59,515 nucleotides of DNA from Nitrospinota bacterium (GTDB taxonomy: Bacteria; Nitrospinota_A; JADGAW01). How positions within the stretch are numbered: the first letter of the stretch is position 1; each line of letters opens with the position of its first letter. This document shows, piece by piece, positions 1 to 7,553 of the stretch. Position numbers and translations under genes: made by a program. The stretch is from the NCBI GenBank assembly GCA_015231815.1, contig JADGAW010000001.1:1-59515 (forward strand). Reading direction: 5' to 3'. Under the pieces are notes generated by a model. It was not told the DNA's origin, ran no database searches, and saw nothing but the letters and a program-made list of their open reading frames with translations.

Positions 1-286
1 CCTGAAAAAATGTAGTGCCGAAAACTATACTTTAATTTAAGCTAAACCATTGTTTTTAAACAAATATCGCTAAAAAAGTGCCGAACTTGGGTTAACCCCA
101 CCCTTAATATTTATGCTGCGTAGCAAGCAGAGCCTTGCTGCTACAAAAGTGAAATTTATTTGATGGGGTTTGTTGTATAAAATCTTATATAGACAACACA
201 ATATCAATAAAGATTTCTTTAAAAACAATAAATATCACATTTTTTAAATGTACAAAAACAACGAAGGTTTAGAACAGATAAAGGAA
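1..286. other. Intergenic region downstream of purL
   Basis: No gene is visible here. The stretch is AT-rich and holds a 10-base palindrome (GGGTTAACCC, 89-98), two copies of GTGCCGAA (15-22 and 77-84), and a small hairpin at 120-144 (GTAGCAAG pairing with CTTGC...TAC across a three-base bulge). The hairpin is not followed by a T-run in either direction, so I do not call it a terminator. A gene may lie further left, outside the window. Confidence 0.5.
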
Positions 287-2491
287 TTAAAAGAAGTTGG
301 AGAGACCTTCGTTCCAGTTTTTGAAGGCTGTTTTAATGTCGAGGGAAAGGAAGGTCTTGTCGTTTTTGGTGAAGGTTAGGTTTTGCAAATCGTTTGTTGA
401 GCCAATTTTTGTAAGAGGTATTGAATTGGAATTTGCCAGTTCTTCTATTTGAGATGCATTATTGGTGTCGGCAGTAAAAACAAACCTGCCGGAAACTTCA
501 CCAAAAAGAATAGATTCAAGTGAAAAGTCGTCTAAAGGAAGGTTACTTATTTCTGCTCCAATCAACATGTCTTCAGTAAAGAGTGACGTAAGGAGGGTTT
601 TTATCAAACCGCCAATTGCCACATCATGAACTGCTGTAACAAGCTCTTTATCAACTGCTTCAAGAATAAATTGAATTGTTTGCATTTCCCTCTTTAAGTC
701 AAGTTCGGGAAGCTGACTTCCCACCTGCTTAAAGAAATAACTTGCATATTCAGAGCCGTCAAGTACCTCGGAAAACGTTCCAGTCATGTAAATGTCCTGT
801 CCTGCTTCTGTAAAAAAACTTTTCTTTGCTTTGGTAACATCTTCAATCAAACCCACCATGCCAATTCCGGGAGTTGGATAAATTCCTACACCATTGGTTT
901 CGTTATAAAAAGAAACATTTCCGCTCACCACCGGAGTGTCAAGGGCTATGCAGGCTTCTGTAATGCCTTTAACCGATTCGGCAAACTGGTACATAACCTC
1001 AGGAACTTCAGGGTTACCAAAGTTCATACAGTCTGTTATTGCCAGTGGCTTTGCTCCGGAAGAGGCAATATTTCTTGCTGCTTCCGCTACGGTATGTTTT
1101 CCTCCTTCATAGGGGTTGATAAAACAATATCTGCTCAAGGAGTCAGTTGTTACGGCAACTCCCTTCGTTGTGCCTTTGATTTTGACAATTCCACTGTCAT
1201 TTTCCGGACCGTTAACCGTATCGGTGCCGACCATATAGTCGTATTGACTATAAATACAACGCTTAGAGCATAAATTTACTGAACCGATAAACTCGTAAAT
1301 CCGTTCCTCAAGGTTTTCATCGTTGTTCAGAGGAATATTAATTTTTTCATCCCGAGAATATGCTTTTATTGGTCTGTTAAGAACTGGTGCTGAAGAAACA
1401 AGAGGTTTAATTGGAATGTTCATCACCCTTTCACCTTTGGCAAAACATTCAATTCGACCAGTATCGGTTACTTCTCCGATTTCTGCTTGTGCAATATCCC
1501 ATTTATCAATAATTTCGCTCACGAATTTTTCCATACCTTTTTTAATGACCACCAGCATTCTTTCCTGTGATTCTGAAAGCATAATTTCGTAGGGAGTCAT
1601 ATTTTCTTCCCGCTGCGGCACATTATCGAGATTAATACGAATACCGTTTCCGGCTCTATCCGCCATTTCAATTGAGGAGGAGGTCAGCCCGGCAGCTCCC
1701 ATATCCTGAATTCCTTCTACTGCTCCTGATTCCATTAATTCCAGAACCGCTTCCAGCAAAACTTTTTCAGCAAAGGGGTCACCTACCTGAACAGTCGGGC
1801 GTTTTTCTTCTGTTTCTTCGGTAAAAGAGGCAGATGCCATGGTTGCACCGTGAATTCCGTCCCGCCCGGTTTTTGAACCAATGTAATAAACCTTATTACC
1901 AACTCCACTGGCAGATCCGGTAAATATTTTGTCTTTTTCAACCAAACCAAGGGTCATGGCGTTAACGAGATTATTTCCGTCATACGAAGCATCAAAGAAG
2001 GTTTCTCCGGCAATTGTCGGAATGCCCATGCAATTTCCATAATGCGAAATTCCCGCAGAAACTCCACGGACGAGGTAACCTGTTTTTTGATTACTTTTTT
2101 GTCCAAAGCGAAGAAGGTTGAGGGAGGCTATTGGTCGAGCACCCATGGTAAAGATATCCCGCATAATGCCCCCAACACCTGTTGCAGCTCCTTGAAATGG
2201 TTCAATAAATGAGGGATGGTTATGGGACTCCATTTTGAAAACAATACCTAATCCATCGCCAATATCAACAACTCCGGCGTTTTCTCCGGGACCAAGAATT
2301 ACCTGTTTTCCTTCAGTATGAAAGTTTCGTAAATGAACACGGGAAGATTTGTAGCTACAGTGCTCCGACCACATGACGGAAAAAATTCCAAGTTCGTTAT
2401 AGTTTGGTTTTCTTTCAAGGATTTCGAGGATTTTTTCGTATTCCTCTTCTGTTAATCCGTGTTCTTTAACAACTTCTTTTGTAATTTCCAT
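287..2491 (-). CDS. purL: Phosphoribosylformylglycinamidine synthase subunit PurL
   Basis: Synthetase subunit of FGAM synthase, which converts FGAR, ATP and glutamine-derived ammonia to FGAM in purine synthesis (cytosol). At 734 residues it is the small-type PurL that works with separate PurQ and PurS subunits, not the ~1,300-residue fused enzyme. Family signatures visible are SEHCSYKSS (residues 42-50), ESHNHPS (88-94) and the glycine-rich GAATGVGGIMRDI (101-113); the second AIRS-like half follows with GNVSFYNE. The ATG directly abuts the purQ stop codon (purQ ends at 2492), so the two are co-translated. No purS is seen near it. Identification is secure. Confidence 0.97.
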   Translation of the reverse strand: MEITKEVVKEHGLTEEEYEKILEILERKPNYNELGIFSVMWSEHCSYKSSRVHLRNFHTEGKQVILGPGENAGVVDIGDGLGIVFKMESHNHPSFIEPFQGAATGVGGIMRDIFTMGARPIASLNLLRFGQKSNQKTGYLVRGVSAGISHYGNCMGIPTIAGETFFDASYDGNNLVNAMTLGLVEKDKIFTGSASGVGNKVYYIGSKTGRDGIHGATMASASFTEETEEKRPTVQVGDPFAEKVLLEAVLELMESGAVEGIQDMGAAGLTSSSIEMADRAGNGIRINLDNVPQREENMTPYEIMLSESQERMLVVIKKGMEKFVSEIIDKWDIAQAEIGEVTDTGRIECFAKGERVMNIPIKPLVSSAPVLNRPIKAYSRDEKINIPLNNDENLEERIYEFIGSVNLCSKRCIYSQYDYMVGTDTVNGPENDSGIVKIKGTTKGVAVTTDSLSRYCFINPYEGGKHTVAEAARNIASSGAKPLAITDCMNFGNPEVPEVMYQFAESVKGITEACIALDTPVVSGNVSFYNETNGVGIYPTPGIGMVGLIEDVTKAKKSFFTEAGQDIYMTGTFSEVLDGSEYASYFFKQVGSQLPELDLKREMQTIQFILEAVDKELVTAVHDVAIGGLIKTLLTSLFTEDMLIGAEISNLPLDDFSLESILFGEVSGRFVFTADTNNASQIEELANSNSIPLTKIGSTNDLQNLTFTKNDKTFLSLDIKTAFKNWNEGLSNFF

Positions 2492-3178
2492 TTATTTAAG
2501 GGAATTCATAATTGATTGAAAAAAGGGCAAGCCATCCTCGCAACCAAGGAGTTTGCTTGAAGACCTCTCCGGATGGGGCATAAGGCCTAATATGTTTCCT
2601 TTTTTATTACAAATGCCTGCAATGTTGTGCCTTGAACCGTTGGGGTTTGTTTCCCCAGAAACTTCGCCTTTTTTATTTGAGTAGCGAAAAATAATGCTGT
2701 CATTATCCTCAAGCTCTTTTATTACCTCGTCATCTGCATAAAATTTACCTTCTCCATGGGCAATGGGGAAATTCACCACCTGCCCCTTATCGTAACCAGA
2801 AGTAAAGACAGTTGAATTATTCTCAACCTTTAAGTATTGTTTTTGGCAAATAAAATAACCACTGTTGTTATGCATTAAGGCTCCGGGAAGCATATGGGAT
2901 TCAACCAACACCTGAAAACCGTTGCAAATACCAACAACATAACCACCTTTTCCGGCAAAGCTTTTTATTTCGTCAACAATTGGGGAAAATCGTGCTATTG
3001 AACCAGCTCTGAGGTAATCTCCATAGGAAAAACCACCAGGAACAAACACAACATCAATGTTGTTAATTTCCCGTTCTTTATGCCAAAGCCACTGAACATC
3101 ACAGCCCAGCTCTTTCAGTAAGTTATAGGTATCATGATCACAGTTGGAGCCAGGAAAAACCACTACGCCACATCTCAT
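2492..3178 (-). CDS. purQ: Phosphoribosylformylglycinamidine synthase subunit PurQ
   Basis: Class I glutamine amidotransferase subunit that supplies ammonia to PurL. The 228-residue length is normal. The catalytic triad is visible: nucleophile C85 in VVGICNGFQV, and H202 and E204 in MPHPERSS. The N-terminus starts straight into the Rossmann-like fold (VVVFPGSNCD), which supports the ATG at 3178. It forms a two-gene unit with purL. The gene upstream on the same strand is panB, a pantothenate gene, rather than the purS or purC often found next to purQ. Confidence 0.97.
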   Translation of the reverse strand: MRCGVVVFPGSNCDHDTYNLLKELGCDVQWLWHKEREINNIDVVFVPGGFSYGDYLRAGSIARFSPIVDEIKSFAGKGGYVVGICNGFQVLVESHMLPGALMHNNSGYFICQKQYLKVENNSTVFTSGYDKGQVVNFPIAHGEGKFYADDEVIKELEDNDSIIFRYSNKKGEVSGETNPNGSRHNIAGICNKKGNILGLMPHPERSSSKLLGCEDGLPFFQSIMNSLK

Positions 3179-3245
3179 ATTTTTCTTTCTTCAGGGGGGG
3201 GTAAAAAAGCCCATTATTATAAGGTATTTCCTTGGTAATTTGACC

Positions 3246-4073
3246 TTATTTTATGGACTTAAGATGTTTCATGTTGTCTTTTTCCTTGTCGGGGGGAACA
3301 GGAAACTTTCCGTTATCAATATCAAGCATATATTCTGCAACACTCTTTGAAACAACCTCCTTCATATTGCAATATTGTTTTGCAAAGCCTGGAACATATT
3401 CTGTTAAGCCAATCAGGTCGTTTATAACGAGTATTTGTCCATCTGTGTATGGTCCTGCACCAATACCAATTATAGGAACGGAAATTTCTTTTGCCAGCTT
3501 TTTCCCTAGTTCTGCTGGAATTCCCTCAGCGATAATTGCAAACGTTCCCGCTTCCTCAAGAAGCTTGGCATCAGTTAAAATAGTTTTTGCTTCGGCAGTT
3601 GTTTTTCCCTGGGTTTTGAAACCACCGTATTGTTTTACTTTTTGGGGAGTCAGACCAACATGCCCCATAACAGGGATGCCAAGCTCAACCATATCGTACA
3701 CAATATCTATAACTGCTTCACCTCCCTCAACCTTCACGGCATCAGCTCCACATTCCTGTAAAAAAGAGCCTGCATTCAAAACAGCATCCTCAATTAATCC
3801 ATGGTAAGAAAGAAATGGCATATCAGCTATTACCAAAGCATTTGAAACCGCACTGGCAACAATTCTCGTATGGTACTTCATGTCGTTCATTGTTACCGAC
3901 AGGGTGTTCTGTTTTCCCTGAACAACCATACCGAGGGAATCACCTACAAGAATAATATCCACCCCGGAATCATCAAGAATTTTCGCCATAATGGCATCAT
4001 AGGCTGTCAAACACTTAATTTTTTTCTTTTTACTTTTTTTTTCCTGCAAGGATGGTATGGTAATTTTCTTCAT
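3246..4073 (-). CDS. panB: 3-methyl-2-oxobutanoate hydroxymethyltransferase
   Basis: Makes ketopantoate from 2-oxoisovalerate and methylene-tetrahydrofolate, the first committed step of pantothenate (CoA) synthesis. The metal and substrate motifs VGDSLGMV (about residues 43-50), VKVEGG and GHVGLTPQ are present. The frame stays open upstream to 4142, but those 23 residues are basic and unlike PanB. The ATG at 4073 (MKKITIPSLQ) gives 275 residues, the usual family size, so I chose it. It is divergent from the topoisomerase gene across about 93 bases. No other pantothenate gene (panC, panD) is in view. Confidence 0.95.
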   Translation of the reverse strand: MKKITIPSLQEKKSKKKKIKCLTAYDAIMAKILDDSGVDIILVGDSLGMVVQGKQNTLSVTMNDMKYHTRIVASAVSNALVIADMPFLSYHGLIEDAVLNAGSFLQECGADAVKVEGGEAVIDIVYDMVELGIPVMGHVGLTPQKVKQYGGFKTQGKTTAEAKTILTDAKLLEEAGTFAIIAEGIPAELGKKLAKEISVPIIGIGAGPYTDGQILVINDLIGLTEYVPGFAKQYCNMKEVVSKSVAEYMLDIDNGKFPVPPDKEKDNMKHLKSIK

Positions 4074-4166
4074 AATTTTCAGATTATTTTTTAACGAATG
4101 CCTCTTTAAGCGGCGTATATTGTAACAGTTTTGTGGTAACATTTGTGGAAATTTTTCCCGTAAAGC

Positions 4167-4919
4167 ATGAGCATAAAAGAAAAAATCATTAAAGCAGAAA
4201 TAGAGGATGAGTTACAGGAACGCTTTCTCACCTACGCTCTTTCAACCATTATTTCCCGTTCACTTCCCGATGTCAGGGACGGCTTAAAGCCGATTCACCG
4301 CAGAATTCTTTTTGCAATGGGTGAAATTGGACTTAAAAGTACTGCCCGCCACGTAAAATCGGCAAAAATCATTGGAGACGTTCTTGGTAAATACCATCCC
4401 CATGGTGATACCTCTACGTATGATGCAATGGTAAGGATGGCGCAGGATTTTTCCATGCGCTACCAGCTTGTTAACGGAAAGGGAAATTTCGGCAGTATGG
4501 ACGGTGATTCTGCAGCTGCATATCGATACACTGAAGCAAAGTTAACACAAATCACCGACCTTTTTCTTAAAGAAATTAAACAGGACACCGTTACTTTCAG
4601 AGAAAACTACGACAATACCCTTGAAGAACCGGAAGTTCTTCCAACGCAGGTTCCCGGTTTATTATTAAACGGCTCATCAGGAATTGCTGTCGGGATGGCG
4701 TGCTCCTTCCCCCCCCATAACCTGACTGAAGTTTTAAAGGTTGTTATTGCATTAATTAATAACCCAGATTTAGACACCGCTGGAATTATGAAAATTATGC
4801 CCGGTCCTGATTTTCCTACCGCTGGAATTATCATTACCCCTAAAGAAGAGATTAAGGAGATGTACAAGCCGGAAGGGGAAATATTAGAATTAGAGGCAAA
4901 TGGGAAGTTGAGGAGTTAA
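4167..4919 (+). CDS. parC: DNA topoisomerase IV subunit A, N-terminal part (frameshifted)
   Basis: N-terminal breakage-reunion half of a type IIA topoisomerase A subunit. The winged-helix core reads LPDVRDGLKPIHRRILFAM (residues 34-52), and the active-site tyrosine is Y121 in YRYTEAKL. The frame ends prematurely at 4919 after a nonsense tail of about 12 residues. Protein-level continuity resumes in the next frame from about 4880 (NIRIRGKWEVEELKYG) and runs on in the ORF listed next, so both pieces are one gene. One extra G in the GGGG run at 4875-4878 would restore the frame. I favour ParC over GyrA because the C-terminal domain has only one degenerate GyrA-box-like motif. Confidence 0.85.
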   Translation: MSIKEKIIKAEIEDELQERFLTYALSTIISRSLPDVRDGLKPIHRRILFAMGEIGLKSTARHVKSAKIIGDVLGKYHPHGDTSTYDAMVRMAQDFSMRYQLVNGKGNFGSMDGDSAAAYRYTEAKLTQITDLFLKEIKQDTVTFRENYDNTLEEPEVLPTQVPGLLLNGSSGIAVGMACSFPPHNLTEVLKVVIALINNPDLDTAGIMKIMPGPDFPTAGIIITPKEEIKEMYKPEGEILELEANGKLRS

Positions 4920-4936
4920 AGTACGGTAAAAAGCAG

Positions 4937-6634
4937 TTGGTCATTAATGAAGTTCCCTACGGAGTAAATAAGGCAAAGCTTGCGGAAAGTATTGGCAAAC
5001 TGGTGAACATGAAAAAGCTTCCTCAGATAAGCGACCTTAGGGACGAAAGCACGGAAGTAATTCGCCTCGTCATCGAAATTAAAAGTGATGCAGACCCGGA
5101 TAAAATCATGGCATATATTTCCCGTAACACCGAGTTTGAAAAGACCTTTCCCCTTAACTTTACCTGCATTACCGAGGAAAACAGACCTGAAAAACTTTCA
5201 ATTAAAGGAATATACCTTGCCTTCATTCGTTTCAGGAAAGAAGTCGTAATAAACCGCATTAACTTTGAACTTGGCAACCTGAAAAGAAGAATTCACATCC
5301 TTGAAGGTTTTCTTGCAATTTTCGATGACCTTGATAAAGCAATAAAACTTATTCGCTCATCGAAGAAAAAGAAAGAGGCTAACGAAAAACTTCAAAAAGC
5401 TTTCAGCATTGATGAAGAGCAGGCAAACGCAATTCTCGACATGCATCTCTACTCGCTTGTGGGACTGGAAATTGATAACCTCAGGTTGGAGCATAAAGAA
5501 AAACAGGAGCGGGTTGACTACCTTGAAGGACTTTTAGCAGACGAGAAAAAAATATACGGAATTATGGTGGAGGAATCTGAAGAAATCATTAAAGAGTTTG
5601 GTGATAAAAGAAGAACTGTTTTTGAAGAAGCAGAAACCGTTGAGGTAAGCGATCATGATTTTATTGTTCACGAGGAAGTGACCCTAACCCTCAGCAAAAA
5701 GGGCTGGGTTAAATATATTAAAGGCAGGGTAGAACCAGAAAATCTAAAGTTCAGACCAGATGATGAGCTCGGTTTTTTCCTTTACATTGATACCTCGGAG
5801 CTGGTTTCCTTTATTACCGATGCTGGAAAGCTTTACTCAACAAAAATTGTTGATTTCCCATCAGGGGCTGGCTTTGGCTCTCCCATTCAGTCAATTTTCC
5901 GCTTTGCTGATGGCGAGAACGTTATTTCGATGATTCATGCGGATGCAAAAAACTGTCTGACTACTATAAAGAGAGACATAGCCAACTATATTTCCCATTA
6001 TGGAAAGAAAACCGAATTACTCAAAGGTGACCTCATATATGTAAGAAATGAGAATGAGGAAGGAAATGAAGGAGAAGGAATAGAAGGCTCGCTCTTTAAG
6101 GAAGAAACTAAAGAACAGCCATTACAAAGCACTCTTTACCAAATCCCCTTTGAAAATGACGAGTTTATTCAGGAAAAAGTCAATACTCTTATTGAAGAAA
6201 AAACCATTCAACCAATGATTCTTGCCGTTCACGAAAATGGTAAGGGATTTTGCTTTAATTATAGCCAACTGGGAGAAACAACTAAAACTGGCAGAAAGTT
6301 TTTTAATCTAAAGGATGGTGAAAAACTTGCTTCAGTCATTATTCTCTATCACCCCTATGTTCTCCTTGCAACCGCTGACGGTAAAATGGTCAGGATAAAA
6401 AGTAACGAGATTTCCGTCATGAACGGTCCTGCTTCAGGGGTAATTTTAATGAGAACCGAGGGGGAAAAGGTTGTTCAGGCAAAGGGAGTACCTTTTCTTG
6501 GAGATATCACCGTTTTCTTTAGCAATAACAAAAATAAAGAAATAAAGATTCCTCAAATTCCTCTTAGGCGAAGAGGCGCAAAAGGTAAAAAATGTTTTCT
6601 GGTAAAAAAAGATGTTGATTTCTTAATTAATTGA
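4937..6634 (+). CDS. parC: DNA topoisomerase IV subunit A, C-terminal part (frameshifted)
   Basis: Continuation of the same gene. The TTG at 4937 is simply the first possible start in this frame and has no ribosome binding site; coding similarity already begins near 4880. It contains the tower and coiled-coil region (about 5200-5600, FEKTFPLNFTCITEENRP, then ANAILDMHLYSLVGLE) and a beta-pinwheel C-terminal domain. An acidic low-complexity insert (NEEGNEGEGIEG) lies near 6050-6090. The only GyrA-box-like motif is LRRRGAKG close to the end (about 6566-6589), which fits a ParC-type decatenase. No parE is visible nearby. If the frameshift is a sequencing error, the intact protein is about 822 residues. 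Confidence 0.85.
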   Translation: MVINEVPYGVNKAKLAESIGKLVNMKKLPQISDLRDESTEVIRLVIEIKSDADPDKIMAYISRNTEFEKTFPLNFTCITEENRPEKLSIKGIYLAFIRFRKEVVINRINFELGNLKRRIHILEGFLAIFDDLDKAIKLIRSSKKKKEANEKLQKAFSIDEEQANAILDMHLYSLVGLEIDNLRLEHKEKQERVDYLEGLLADEKKIYGIMVEESEEIIKEFGDKRRTVFEEAETVEVSDHDFIVHEEVTLTLSKKGWVKYIKGRVEPENLKFRPDDELGFFLYIDTSELVSFITDAGKLYSTKIVDFPSGAGFGSPIQSIFRFADGENVISMIHADAKNCLTTIKRDIANYISHYGKKTELLKGDLIYVRNENEEGNEGEGIEGSLFKEETKEQPLQSTLYQIPFENDEFIQEKVNTLIEEKTIQPMILAVHENGKGFCFNYSQLGETTKTGRKFFNLKDGEKLASVIILYHPYVLLATADGKMVRIKSNEISVMNGPASGVILMRTEGEKVVQAKGVPFLGDITVFFSNNKNKEIKIPQIPLRRRGAKGKKCFLVKKDVDFLIN

Positions 6635-6656
6635 GCCACAGAATACACAGAAAAAG
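6633..6656 (+). repeat. GAGCCACAGAAWACACAGA element, copy 1
   Basis: GAGCCACAGAATACACAGAA, then AAAG, begins within the parC stop codon region. A second copy, differing at one base over 19, is at 20802-20820 on the opposite strand directly after the argS stop codon. Confidence 0.6.
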
Positions 6657-6749
6657 CTTTAAGCCCACTCAATGGGAAAGTGTGAAGGAACTGAATGGAG
6701 ATTTTGAGAGTGGAACACAAAACAATAACTGTTAACTATAAATAAAAAA

Positions 6750-6962
6750 ATGTCATCAATTCTTTTATACAAGATTTTTGTTTTTCTTGTTGGGTTTTTG
6801 CTCTGCCTCTATGTTTTAAGGGTCGGTTTACGACACCGTGCAGCAAAACAACGACACCTTGAGATATTTCATTATGTTTTACTGGTCATTATCGGAAGTT
6901 TTTTTCTCTTCGTTTTGCTTATTCCTATGCCGGATCCGGCGACGATTACTCAACAACAATAG
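6750..6962 (+). CDS. Small two-helix membrane protein, unknown function
   Basis: A 70-residue protein that I do not recognise. It has two hydrophobic segments, about residues 5-24 and 41-60, joined by a basic loop (RHRAAKQRH), which predicts a small inner-membrane protein with a cytoplasmic basic loop. No clear Shine-Dalgarno sequence precedes the ATG; the upstream sequence is A-rich. It lies 115 bases after parC and faces the minus-strand STAS gene. Hydrophobic periodicity and a clean open frame favour a real gene, but it could be spurious. Confidence 0.55.
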   Translation: MSSILLYKIFVFLVGFLLCLYVLRVGLRHRAAKQRHLEIFHYVLLVIIGSFFLFVLLIPMPDPATITQQQ

Positions 6963-6982
6963 CGTAAATCAAAAAGAGACCG

Positions 6983-7004
6983 TTCATCAATAATTCTTGA
7001 TGAA
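6983..7004 (-). terminator. Possible terminator of the STAS/phosphatase unit
   Basis: A perfect 8-base inverted repeat (TTCATCAA / TTGATGAA, six-base loop) lies between two convergent genes. Reading on the minus strand it is followed after about eight bases by a T5 run (GGTCTCTTTTTG). Stem and T-run are modest, so the call is tentative. Confidence 0.35.
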
Positions 7005-7022
7005 GTTCAGCTTGTTATTGTA

Positions 7023-7514
7023 TTACTGATTAACCTGTTGCTCCATAACGTCAACAACGCTTTTGAATTCCTCACGGTTTTTTTCGTTCATTTCCATAAG
7101 GGTTTTGTGGGCTTCAAGGATAAGATCGGCAACTTCTTTTCCTTTTCCTTTAGTGAATTCAACCTCCTTTAAACCATTTTCCTTTAGTGAAGCTTCATCC
7201 ACGATATAAAAAAAATGGTCAAAGCCCATATTAAAGAGTACTACATTTACATCCTCATTATTGGAAATAATTACGGGCTTTTTGAAATTCTTTTTTTGAC
7301 ACCAATTGGCAATCTTTGCAATTAAACCAAGGTTTGTGCTGTCAATATAACTCGTTTCTTTTAAGTCAAGAATATAGGACTCAACCGCTGAGTTGTTAAA
7401 CGCTTTCTCCAGTATTTTATTGAAGCTATTGCCAAGAGTATAGCGAATTTCACCAACCATCTTGACAATGCATTTTTCATTTCTTATTGCATATAAAATT
7501 TGATGTTCCGACAT
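7023..7514 (-). CDS. STAS-domain anti-sigma factor antagonist
   Basis: An RsbV/SpoIIAA-like protein of 163 residues. The STAS domain covers about residues 5-110, and the conserved phosphorylation loop is visible as SYIDSTNLG (residues 55-63), with S59 the expected site for a kinase/anti-sigma factor. A C-terminal extension of about 50 helical residues (ADLILEAHKTLMEMNEKNREE) is not part of the minimal fold. It sits 39 bases downstream of a PP2C phosphatase gene on the same strand, the usual arrangement for a partner-switching pair in which the phosphatase reactivates the STAS protein. Confidence 0.88.
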   Translation of the reverse strand: MSEHQILYAIRNEKCIVKMVGEIRYTLGNSFNKILEKAFNNSAVESYILDLKETSYIDSTNLGLIAKIANWCQKKNFKKPVIISNNEDVNVVLFNMGFDHFFYIVDEASLKENGLKEVEFTKGKGKEVADLILEAHKTLMEMNEKNREEFKSVVDVMEQQVNQ

Positions 7515-7553
7515 TATGTTTACGCTCTGTTAATAAATTGAGTATCAGAAAAA

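Noticed and set aside
3194..3201. G8 tract before purQ and C8 tract in parC (4709-4716) as phase-variable switches
   Set aside because: The G8 lies outside a coding frame, and the C8 is in frame and reads conserved ParC sequence (SFPPHN). Housekeeping genes are poor candidates for phase variation.
3253..3807. 184-codon open frame opposite panB
   Set aside because: It lies wholly antisense to a clear PanB, is Ser/Pro/Ile-rich as expected of an antisense shadow, and shows no family signature.
4872..4890. Programmed -1 frameshift in parC
   Set aside because: The bases around the switch (GAA GGG GAA ATA) do not form a canonical X XXY YYZ slippery heptamer and no stimulatory hairpin is apparent. 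A one-base deletion or a sequencing error is simpler.
4167..6634. Calling the topoisomerase gene gyrA
   Set aside because: GyrA has several repeats and a clear QRRGGKG box; here there is one degenerate LRRRGAKG near the end, which fits ParC better.
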